Below are positions 1 through 5,350 of a stretch of DNA of 5,350 nt, piece after piece. The notes under the pieces are model-generated. The model did not search any database, was not told the origin of the DNA, and saw only the letters and a list, made by a program, of their open reading frames with translations. The DNA comes from Acidobacteriaceae bacterium. Its GTDB lineage: Bacteria; Acidobacteriota; Terriglobia; Terriglobales; Acidobacteriaceae. The position numbers were made by a program, and so were the translations under genes. The stretch's first letter is position 1. Each line of letters begins with the position of its first letter. The DNA is taken from contig PLKR01000337.1 of the NCBI GenBank assembly GCA_003140655.1, positions 9,242-14,591 of the forward strand, in the 5' to 3' direction.

Positions 1-1136
1 TTGGACAAGTGACATAAGGACGGATGCAAATCCGCGACCAGCTTGATGAATGCTGTGAGTGGCACAGCGAGCAGCAAGCCCATCACACCCCACAACCAGC
101 CCCAGAAGAGAATCCCAACCGTCGCCGCCACCGGTCCGATACTCACGCGATTGGCAATGAATTTCGGAATAAGAAGATTCGCGGATACAACATGCAGGAA
201 GAGAATGGTCAGAGTGATGACAATATATGGTTCAGGTGTGTTGAACTGAAGGAGCGCCGCTGCTAAAGGAAGCGCAAGCGAAGCGATCAGTCCGAGGAAC
301 GGCAGCAGATTTAACAGCCCGCTGGCGATTCCGAGAGGTATGGCGCCTTTCACGCCAACCCTCCACAAAACCAGCGTGGTCGCCATGGCCATCACGGAGC
401 CGACGATAAGGTTGCCGACTACGAAACCGCGAATCATCTGATTCAGGTTCGCGATGAACCGGGCAGCGTCTATCCTGGAACTGAAGAGGCCGTTCGTTCG
501 GATGGTCATTTGGTCCTTGGTGCAGAGCATGAAAAACGTTAGAAATGGAACCACGCCGGCAATAATCAGCGCCCCCCACACAGATCCCACACCGCGCACC
601 AGATAATCAGGCCAGTTTGGCGATTCCTGCAACCGGACCTCGGGGACTTTCTTGGTAGGATGAACGTCGTTCGTAAGGTTTCCGGCACTTTCCTGAAGGT
701 TTTGGATCTTCCGGCTAACCGGCTCAATGGTTTGCTGAATTTTCGAGGCGTACACCGGAAGTTCTTCCGCAAAGCTCATTGCTCTTCCGTAAAGCACGTA
801 ACCCAGCACCCCGATTAGGCCCATGCCTGCGAGAACAATGCTCGCCGCGGCCACACCACGCGGCAGATGCAGTTTCTCCAGTTTGACTACCACGGGGTCA
901 AACAGAATCGCGAGAAATCCTGCCAGGACAACCGTGATGCAAATCGAGCTCGCGTAGTAGCCGAACACTGTCAGCACGCCGGCCACCAATATGAAGAGCA
1001 GAATCGCGATTCTGCTGAGCAGCTTATCGGATGGCGAGGTCGAAGACGGCAGCGCTACTTCTACCACCCGCACCTGACTTTGTTCGGCAATCGCACTCTT
1101 ATTCGTAACCTGATCGGGCATAGGTTTTCTGCTCAT
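1..1136 (-). CDS. AI-2E family transporter (PerM-like membrane protein), C-terminus cut by the window edge
   Basis: Reading the minus strand from the ATG at 1136 gives 378 uninterrupted codons with no stop before the left edge, so the 3' end is outside the window. The protein has a polar N-terminus (1-40), hydrophobic segments at about 42-61, 63-80, 94-117 and 186-205, and a hydrophobic C-terminal half (about 235-368). A polar stretch at about 118-180 lies between the third and fourth hydrophobic segments. Family hallmarks are visible: SGLLNLLPFLG at 272-282, then NRVSIGP (329-335) and the block around WGWLWGVMGLLLAVPLTA (345-362). The family normally ends soon after this, so probably only a few tens of residues or fewer are missing. 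Family members are inner-membrane proteins linked to export of the autoinducer AI-2 or to sodium/proton exchange; the substrate here cannot be told. An in-frame TGA at 1152-1154 limits the start. No strong Shine-Dalgarno precedes 1136, and an ATG at 1121 is the alternative. Confidence 0.9.
   Translation of the reverse strand, partial: MSRKPMPDQVTNKSAIAEQSQVRVVEVALPSSTSPSDKLLSRIAILLFILVAGVLTVFGYYASSICITVVLAGFLAILFDPVVVKLEKLHLPRGVAAASIVLAGMGLIGVLGYVLYGRAMSFAEELPVYASKIQQTIEPVSRKIQNLQESAGNLTNDVHPTKKVPEVRLQESPNWPDYLVRGVGSVWGALIIAGVVPFLTFFMLCTKDQMTIRTNGLFSSRIDAARFIANLNQMIRGFVVGNLIVGSVMAMATTLVLWRVGVKGAIPLGIASGLLNLLPFLGLIASLALPLAAALLQFNTPEPYIVITLTILFLHVVSANLLIPKFIANRVSIGPVAATVGILFWGWLWGVMGLLLAVPLTAFIKLVADLHPSLCHLS
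997..1016. repeat. 20-bp perfect palindrome inside the AI-2E transporter gene
   Basis: The half-site AGCAGAATCG is followed at once by its exact reverse complement CGATTCTGCT, with no spacer. It lies about 120 nt into the transporter gene, over codons for residues 41-47 at the start of the first membrane segment. A further AGCAG at 1018-1022 can pair with CTGCT at 1012-1016, so two hairpins would compete. The inner 11 bases also recur at 903-913, where both copies encode Ala-Ile-Leu in the same frame, so part of the identity may be due to coding. The palindrome is seen directly; any function is unknown. Confidence 0.6.
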
Positions 1137-1194
1137 CCCAACTAAGACTATTCAAGAAAGAACAGCCCCGTGCCATTAGCACTTTCACCTAGCG

Positions 1195-1209
1195 AGTGGC
1201 CGGGCCACT
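1195..1209. repeat. Inverted repeat between two minus-strand genes (possible hairpin)
   Basis: AGTGGCC and GGCCACT flank a single G, forming a perfect 7-bp inverted repeat; as RNA it would fold as a 6-bp stem with a CGG loop. It sits 25 bp past the stop of the small KOW-like gene and 58 bp ahead of the transporter start. There is no T-run on either strand after the stem, so it is not a standard intrinsic terminator. It could be a transcription attenuating hairpin or an operator; neither is shown by the sequence alone. Confidence 0.4.
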
Positions 1210-1234
1210 TCCACGCCGTAGGGAATGGGGCTGG

Positions 1235-1528
1235 CTAAACTCTCCTGAGCGATGGCTGGTGGACCCTCACACGACCGTCATCATCCCATTTGACTTCCGC
1301 GTCATCTTCGTTTGCTCGCTCAACTGTGCCGAATTCTCCAGTCGGCTTTCCGAAGGTGCCCAACCCCTCAACGCGATCTCCGGGGGTCAATTCCTGCTCG
1401 CCTGCAGCGGGCTGGGCGAGCGACGGCCTCTTGGCGCGGTCCGAGTCAGGAGTCGCCCCGGGATGCGACAGAGGCGGTTGGGGAGCTTTAGGCAGCTTGG
1501 GTATCGAATTGCGGGTAATATGAGCCAT
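1235..1528 (-). CDS. Small acidic protein with proline-rich N-terminus and KOW/SH3-like domain, function unknown
   Basis: This frame encodes 97 residues from ATG 1528 to a TAG at 1235-1237. Residues 1-45 are rich in Pro, Ala and Ser and look disordered. Residues 48-97 form a compact domain with GDRVEGLGTFGKPTGEFGTV at 50-69, then acidic NEDDAEVKWDDDGR (73-86) and HQPSLRRV at the end. The pattern of 'G-D-x-V', a G-x-x-G turn, 'G-T-V', then 'V-K-W-D-D-G' is what one expects of an SH3-like barrel of the KOW kind, often used to bind RNA or protein. I recall similar short uncharacterised proteins in Acidobacteria and Proteobacteria, usually without the long N-terminal part. There is no signal peptide or membrane segment, so it is probably cytoplasmic. 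The frame opens upstream to an ATG at 1642 and includes another at 1555. I prefer 1528 because a purine-rich GGAAAGAGA (1538-1546) lies 9 nt upstream and the earlier codons do not look protein-like. Confidence 0.65.
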   Translation of the reverse strand: MAHITRNSIPKLPKAPQPPLSHPGATPDSDRAKRPSLAQPAAGEQELTPGDRVEGLGTFGKPTGEFGTVERANEDDAEVKWDDDGRVRVHQPSLRRV

Positions 1529-1619
1529 ATTCCATTGTCTCTTTCCAAGAGACATAGAAGAGCGCCCTTGACTGCGACTGTTCGTCTCTCGATGAGTACA
1601 GCATAGGCTTGGCACCAAT

Positions 1620-1687
1620 GGTTCGCCTGGTCCAAACTGCACAGTTCTGACAATTAGTTCGGCGAACCGGCGAAACTGGGCTTCGCC
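1620..1687. repeat. Cluster of inverted GGCGAA(C) / (G)TTCGCC motifs in the divergent spacer
   Basis: GGTTCGCC at 1620-1627 is the exact reverse complement of GGCGAACC at 1661-1668. Directly after it, GGCGAA (1669-1674) pairs with TTCGCC (1682-1687) across a 7-nt loop. GTTCG and CGAAC also flank a single G at 1657-1667. Four copies of one short motif in alternating orientation between divergent genes suggest either regulator half-sites or RNA hairpins in the leader of the minus-strand gene. The motif copies are seen; the regulatory role is inferred. Confidence 0.4.
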
Positions 1688-1752
1688 TGATTGGATACGT
1701 GCGTGATCGAAAACTCAGGCATAGAATGTCAACCAACCGGGGTAGGAAGAAC

Positions 1753-1757
1753 GAGGG
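1753..1757 (+). promoter_or_regulatory. Ribosome binding site (GAGGG) for the TTG start at 1766
   Basis: GAGGG lies 8 nt before the TTG at 1766. An in-frame TAG at 1760-1762 blocks any earlier start, and the next in-frame ATG (1829-1831) would remove the signal peptide. The site therefore supports the unusual TTG as the true initiation codon. Confidence 0.6.
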
Positions 1758-1765
1758 CCTAGGAC

Positions 1766-4700
1766 TTGCACCGATTCAGATCGCGCTTAACATATCTTAT
1801 CTCCACGTGTGCTTTTCAGTTGTTAACGATGGCAGCGGTTGCCCAGTCGGTCCCTCCGGAACTGGTGAATGGGCTCAAATGGCGCCTTATCGGCCCGTTC
1901 CGCGGCGGACGTGCAGTAGCTGTGGCTGGCATTCCGGGCGACTCGACAACGTTTTATTTTGGCTCAGTGAATGGCGGCATCTGGAAAACAACCGATGCCG
2001 GAGTTGTCTGGACGCCGATCTTCGACGGCCAGCCGGTGGCCTCGATCGGTGCTCTTGCCGTGGCTCCCTCCGATCCTAAAATTATTTATGCCGGAACCGG
2101 CGAAACCGATATTCGAGAGGATCTCTCTTCCGGTAACGGGCTCTACAGATCCACCGATGGCGGCGCAACATGGAATCACATCGGATTGGAAGACACGCGA
2201 CAGATCAGCCGTATTGTGATCGATCCGCAAGATCCAAACGTCGTTTATGTCGGCGCTCTGGGGCACGCTTATGGTCCGAATGAACAGCGCGGCGTTTACA
2301 AATCCATAGACGGTGGAGCGCATTGGGCGCGGGTTCTCGATCTGGGGTCCGAAATCGGCATTTCAGATCTTGCGATGTGTGCTTCTTCCCCGCAGCTGTT
2401 GTTTGCCGGCGCATGGCGCACGCGGCGCCCTCCGTGGAGTTCGTATGCTCCTATCGATGGACCTGGTGGCGGCCTTTACCGTTCTGAGGATGCCGGCAAA
2501 ACGTGGGCTCGTCTCGACGGAAACGGACTCCCCGAAGGCGATTGGGGACGGGTTGGCGTCGACATTGCGCCAGACGGCAAGCGCGTGTATGCGCTCATCG
2601 AGACAAGCAAACCCGAGGCGAACAAATCCGGCCTTTATCGCTCCGATGATGGAGGCAACACCTGGGTGCTGGCCAATGCCGATCCCCGTCTTACCAGCCG
2701 GGCATGGTACTTCAATCGCATCACCATCGATCCGCACCATCCCGATGTGATCTACATGCCGAATGTCGCACTCTATCGATCTGAGGATGGCGGGAAGACA
2801 ATTTCGGTCGTCCGTGGCGCGCCGGGCGGAGATGATTATCACGAGCTCTGGATTGACCCGAAGAATTCCGCCAGCATGATTCTTGCAACAGACCAGGGAA
2901 CCACGATCAGCCTCAATCGGGGCCAAACGTGGAGCACTTGGTATAACCAGCCTACGGCGCAGTTCTATCATGTCACCACCGACAACCAGTTTCCCTACGT
3001 CGTGTACGGCACACAGCAGGATAGCGGCTCCGCCGCCGTTCTAAGCCGTACCGACCACGCTCAAATCACGCCGCGGGACTGGTTTACTGCGGGCCCAAGC
3101 GAGAGCGGATACATCGTGGTCGATCCGAAGGATTCCGGCATCATTTATGTGAGTGGGACTTACGGTACGGTTACGCGCTTCAACAAACGGACTGGCCTGA
3201 GCCAAGACATCACTCCATGGCCCGCAATTGGGTGGGACACGGAGATCCATGAGCGCAAATATCGGGACCCTTGGACTCCGGTGCTGGTTCTTTCCCCGGT
3301 AGAACCAACAACGCTTTATCTCGGAACGCAATACGTGACGAAGACTGTCGATGGCGGTCTGCACTGGGAGACCATCAGCCCCGATCTCACCGGATCAGCC
3401 CACGATGCGCATGACGCAAACGATAAGAAAGCGCAAGATCCGCCAACCATCGAGAAGGCGAAACGCGCCGGTTATGGGGTGGTGTTCACAATCGCGCCAT
3501 CGCCCCTCAACCGCGATCTGATTTGGGCGGGAAGCGACACCGGACTGATTCATTTGACCCGCGAAGGCGGAAAGAACTGGAAAGATGTCACCCCGCCGGG
3601 ATTGAACGACTGGAGCAAGATTTCGCTGATTGAAGCTTCGCACTTTGATCCTGCCGTCGCCTACGCGGCCGTCGATCGCGGACGCCTCGACGATCAGACG
3701 CCCTACATCTATCGAACGCGTGACTACGGAGCAACCTGGCAACTGGTCACAAGCGGCATTACTGCTCCCGCATTCTTGCGCGCCGTTCGCGAAGACCCGC
3801 AGAGCCAAGGGCTCCTCTTCGCCGGAACCGAATTTGGCGTTTTCGTATCGTTGGACGATGGGGACCACTGGCAGTCTTTGCAATTGAATCTGCCGGTCAC
3901 TGGTGTCCGCGATCTCAAGATTCAGGGCGATGACCTGGTGATTGCCACGTTTGGCCGCGCTTTCTGGATTCTCGATAACATCACGCCGCTTCGCCAGGTG
4001 CTGGAGGCGAAAAGGGCGGGTGGTCCGTGGCTTTACCGTCCGGCCACAGCGGTTCGCATCGATAACGACTCCTTTTCAGGAACGCCGCTTCCGCCCGAGG
4101 AACCGACGGCAGAGAATCCTCCTAGTGGCGCGATGATGGATTATTTCCTTCCGTTTCCGGCGAACAGCGTTCGACTGGAAATTCTCGATGCACAACACAA
4201 CCTCGTCCGAACCTTTTCTTCAAATGATCGTTCTTCAGAGGATCATTCTTCACAGGATCAGGGAACCGGGAAGCATCAGCCGCTTCCCGTCGCCGAGCGC
4301 TGGTTTTCCAAGCCTGAAGTCCTCGAGAAGACTGCTGGAATGCACCGTTTCGTCTGGAACCTGACATGGGGCAGCTCCGGCGGCCCGAGCGCGGACGAAG
4401 CTGCCGAGTACCGCAATCCGAGCGGACCGAAGGCCGTACCGGGAATCTATCAGGTCCGCCTGACGGTCGATGGAAAGGCGCAAAACCAGTCATTGAAAGT
4501 GGTCATCGACCCGCGCTCGCCCGCGACTCCCGATGCACTCACGCAGCAGTTGCAGTTGGGCCAGCAGATCTTTGGCGAAACCATCGAAGCGCGCCGCGCG
4601 CTGGCCGAGATCAACTCAGTTCAAACACAACTGGCCGATATTCAACAGAAGCTGGGGCGGCAACAGCTGGGAGCCCAAAGCGCACAGCTCAAGCCGGCGC

Positions 4701-5020
4701 TGGCGGAAGCTCAATCCGGAATCGGCAGGATTCTAACGAATAAGGAACACACAGCAGCGGAGGGTTCCGGGCTGCAGGATGCCTACACCGGCCTGACATC
4801 AGCGCTGCGAGTGGTTGAAGGCGGAGATCGTGTCGTGCCTTCGCAGGCGATAGCGGTTTACAGAGAATCAAGCCAACAGGTAAAAGCCCGCATCGCAGAG
4901 TGGATCCAATTCAAGCAAACGAAATTGGCTCAACTCAACCAGCAACTGCGTGAGGCCAACTTTGCTCCCATCGCGATCGCTAAAATCGAGCAGCAGGTAG
5001 AATTCTTGATATCGCGCTAG
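1766..5020 (+). CDS. Exported VPS10/sortilin-like Asp-box (BNR) beta-propeller protein
   Basis: The gene encodes 1084 residues and starts at TTG. Residues 1-26 form a signal peptide: basic HRFRSR, a hydrophobic core at 8-25, and AVA before Q27 as the likely signal peptidase I site. Eleven Asp-box-like motifs (S/T-x-D-x-G-x-x-W) follow at about 75-82, 129-136, 180-187, 240-247, 293-300, 339-346 (Ile replaces Trp), 382-389, 527-534, 598-605, 651-658 and 695-702. They are spaced as blades of one large or two smaller beta-propellers, ending near 740 with FGRAFWILDN. Blocks I recognise as typical of this large bacterial family are FRGGR (45-49), TRRPPWS (219-225), GAPGGDDYH (351-359), NQPTAQFYHV (394-403) and YGTQQDSG (414-421). 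Residues about 800-916 look like a beta-sandwich domain, and 921-1084 are helical, Gln/Ala-rich and possibly coiled. Such proteins are often named 'glycosyl hydrolase' or 'sortilin', but I see no sialidase FRIP motif or assigned catalytic residues, so no enzyme activity should be assumed. It is probably periplasmic or extracellular. A GH74-type enzyme, also built from Asp-box propellers, is a less likely alternative. It stands alone between divergent and convergent neighbours. Confidence 0.88.
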   Translation: MHRFRSRLTYLISTCAFQLLTMAAVAQSVPPELVNGLKWRLIGPFRGGRAVAVAGIPGDSTTFYFGSVNGGIWKTTDAGVVWTPIFDGQPVASIGALAVAPSDPKIIYAGTGETDIREDLSSGNGLYRSTDGGATWNHIGLEDTRQISRIVIDPQDPNVVYVGALGHAYGPNEQRGVYKSIDGGAHWARVLDLGSEIGISDLAMCASSPQLLFAGAWRTRRPPWSSYAPIDGPGGGLYRSEDAGKTWARLDGNGLPEGDWGRVGVDIAPDGKRVYALIETSKPEANKSGLYRSDDGGNTWVLANADPRLTSRAWYFNRITIDPHHPDVIYMPNVALYRSEDGGKTISVVRGAPGGDDYHELWIDPKNSASMILATDQGTTISLNRGQTWSTWYNQPTAQFYHVTTDNQFPYVVYGTQQDSGSAAVLSRTDHAQITPRDWFTAGPSESGYIVVDPKDSGIIYVSGTYGTVTRFNKRTGLSQDITPWPAIGWDTEIHERKYRDPWTPVLVLSPVEPTTLYLGTQYVTKTVDGGLHWETISPDLTGSAHDAHDANDKKAQDPPTIEKAKRAGYGVVFTIAPSPLNRDLIWAGSDTGLIHLTREGGKNWKDVTPPGLNDWSKISLIEASHFDPAVAYAAVDRGRLDDQTPYIYRTRDYGATWQLVTSGITAPAFLRAVREDPQSQGLLFAGTEFGVFVSLDDGDHWQSLQLNLPVTGVRDLKIQGDDLVIATFGRAFWILDNITPLRQVLEAKRAGGPWLYRPATAVRIDNDSFSGTPLPPEEPTAENPPSGAMMDYFLPFPANSVRLEILDAQHNLVRTFSSNDRSSEDHSSQDQGTGKHQPLPVAERWFSKPEVLEKTAGMHRFVWNLTWGSSGGPSADEAAEYRNPSGPKAVPGIYQVRLTVDGKAQNQSLKVVIDPRSPATPDALTQQLQLGQQIFGETIEARRALAEINSVQTQLADIQQKLGRQQLGAQSAQLKPALAEAQSGIGRILTNKEHTAAEGSGLQDAYTGLTSALRVVEGGDRVVPSQAIAVYRESSQQVKARIAEWIQFKQTKLAQLNQQLREANFAPIAIAKIEQQVEFLISR
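4216..4260 (+). repeat. 15-bp in-frame tandem repeat within the exported protein gene
   Basis: Two full units, 4226-4240 and 4241-4255, both read GATC-R-TTCTTCA-S-AG and differ at 2 of 15 bases. They are preceded by a partial unit (TTCTTCAAAT, 4216-4225) and followed by the first five bases of another (GATCA). The unit length is a multiple of three. It encodes a serine-rich acidic pentapeptide repeat, D-R/H-S-S-E/Q, at residues 817-832. This sits in what is probably a surface loop between strands of the C-terminal beta-sandwich. Confidence 0.75.
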
Positions 5021-5232
5021 ACCGTGCATGATTGTTCTCAGCATCGGCTGAACGGGTTAGATTGCGGAGTTAGTTATTCGTATCGCGGTTGAAGCATACT
5101 TTGTTGCGCTGGCATCGATGCCTCAGAAGCATGGTGGTGTGAATGGACTTACGATACTTGTGTTATCTCGGCGGGTCGGCGAAGTGGGAAGTCTGACGGT
5201 GACAGCAGGGGCGCGGGCCGCACACCTCTAGC
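5021..5232. other. Convergent intergenic spacer without a recognisable gene
   Basis: I found no coding region. A weak hairpin (TCAGC 5038-5042, loop ATCG, GCTGA 5047-5051) begins 18 nt after the exported protein's stop, but it has no T-run, so it is a poor terminator. A perfect 12-bp palindrome, GGCATCGATGCC, lies at 5111-5122. Both genes end into this region, so terminators would be expected here, but no convincing one is visible. Confidence 0.5.
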
Positions 5233-5350
5233 TCAACGCGCCTTCTTTGAGACACGAGCCACCAACTCGTCCAATCTCGAAAGCAGAAGCTTTAGGATGG
5301 AAGACTCGTTCGACTTTCTGTAGCCGAGGACCAGATCGACGGTTGGGGTA
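5233..5350 (-). CDS. C-terminal fragment of a probable LysR-type transcriptional regulator
   Basis: On the minus strand an open frame enters from the right edge and ends at a TGA at 5233-5235, giving 38 residues. The sequence begins TPTVDLVLGYRKSNES and continues as an amphipathic helix with LKLLLSRLDELVARV before a basic end. A strand of the 'DLVLGYRK' kind, then a polar S-N-x-S turn and a final helix, is the usual end of the substrate-binding domain of LysR-type regulators. The DNA-binding helix-turn-helix, which would confirm this, lies outside the window. The gene converges on the exported protein gene with a 212-bp gap, so it is unlikely to share its promoter. The frame looks genuinely coding, but a different helix-ending protein cannot be excluded from 38 residues. 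Confidence 0.55.
   Translation of the reverse strand, partial: TPTVDLVLGYRKSNESSILKLLLSRLDELVARVSKKAR

Larger units (their letters stand above)
1529..1765. other. Spacer between divergent genes; promoters for both directions expected
   Basis: No coding region here is convincing on either strand. It separates the minus-strand small gene from the plus-strand exported protein, so it should hold both promoters. A TAGAAT at 1722-1727 (plus) could be a -10 box about 38 bp ahead of the TTG start, but no matching -35 is seen. A perfect TTGACA on the minus strand (1732 to 1727) lacks a recognisable -10 at 16-18 bp. The most obvious structure is the inverted-repeat cluster at 1620-1687, listed separately. 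Confidence 0.5.

Noticed and set aside
232..772. Minus-strand open frames at 232-579 and 566-772 that might be read as separate small genes
   Set aside because: They are out-of-frame shadows of the AI-2E transporter, whose own frame is open from 1136 to the left edge and has the family motifs.
1529..1642. N-terminal extension of the small KOW-like protein up to the ATG at 1642
   Set aside because: The extra 38 residues (Cys/Arg/Ser-rich) look non-coding and would overlap the inverted-repeat spacer; the ATG at 1528 has a purine-rich site at a suitable distance.
1722..1732. TAGAAT (plus) and TTGACA (minus) as promoter boxes
   Set aside because: Neither has a partner box at the normal 16-18 bp spacing, so I do not call either as a promoter.
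1796..1810. Possible lipoprotein lipobox around Cys15 of the exported protein
   Set aside because: The residues before the Cys (L-I-S-T) do not fit the usual L-[A/S/T]-[G/A]-C pattern, and a good signal peptidase I site (AVA before Q27) lies further on.
2363..2971. Long minus-strand open frame (about 200 codons) opposite the large exported protein gene
   Set aside because: The opposing plus-strand frame clearly encodes repeated Asp boxes; the antisense product shows no domain, signal or family resemblance and is explained by codon bias on the other strand.
3395..3883. Second antisense open frame (about 160 codons) inside the exported protein gene
   Set aside because: Same situation: no recognisable protein features, and it lies wholly within a well-supported gene.
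5038..5051. Hairpin just after the exported protein gene as an intrinsic terminator
   Set aside because: The stem is only 5 bp and no T-run follows.

Overview
The window looks like chromosomal DNA from a free-living, moderately GC-rich bacterium. The best guess is Acidobacteriota: large secreted Asp-box/BNR proteins of the VPS10-like type are abundant there, as is the small 'GDRVEGLGTFGKPTGEFGTV' protein type. This assignment rests on remembered family distribution, not on a marker gene. I see no mobile element, CRISPR array, tRNA or rRNA.

Layout, left to right. (1) Positions 1-1136, minus strand: an AI-2E/PerM-type multi-pass membrane protein. It is open to the left edge, so its last residues are missing. 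(2) Positions 1137-1234: a short gap holding a perfect inverted repeat. (3) Positions 1235-1528, minus strand: a small acidic protein of 97 residues with a proline-rich N-terminus and a KOW/SH3-like C-terminal domain. (4) Positions 1529-1765: the spacer between divergent genes, containing several copies of GGCGAA(C)/(G)TTCGCC in inverted orientation. (5) Positions 1766-5020, plus strand: the dominant gene. It encodes a 1084-residue exported protein with about eleven Asp-box repeats forming beta-propeller(s), a C-terminal beta-sandwich-like region and a helical tail. It uses a TTG start fixed by an upstream stop, a Shine-Dalgarno-like GAGGG and a signal peptide. (6) Positions 5021-5232: a convergent spacer with no recognisable gene. 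(7) Positions 5233-5350, minus strand: the C-terminal 38 residues of what is probably a LysR-type regulator, cut by the right edge.

The genes do not form an obvious pathway. The two left-hand minus-strand genes could be co-transcribed (98 bp apart) but share no evident function. The large exported protein appears to be monocistronic, between a divergent gene on one side and a convergent gene on the other. I found no convincing new multi-gene system. The items most worth a second look are a 20-bp perfect palindrome inside the AI-2E gene, a small in-frame tandem repeat in the large protein, the inverted-repeat cluster in the divergent spacer, and the small KOW-like protein with its proline-rich extension.
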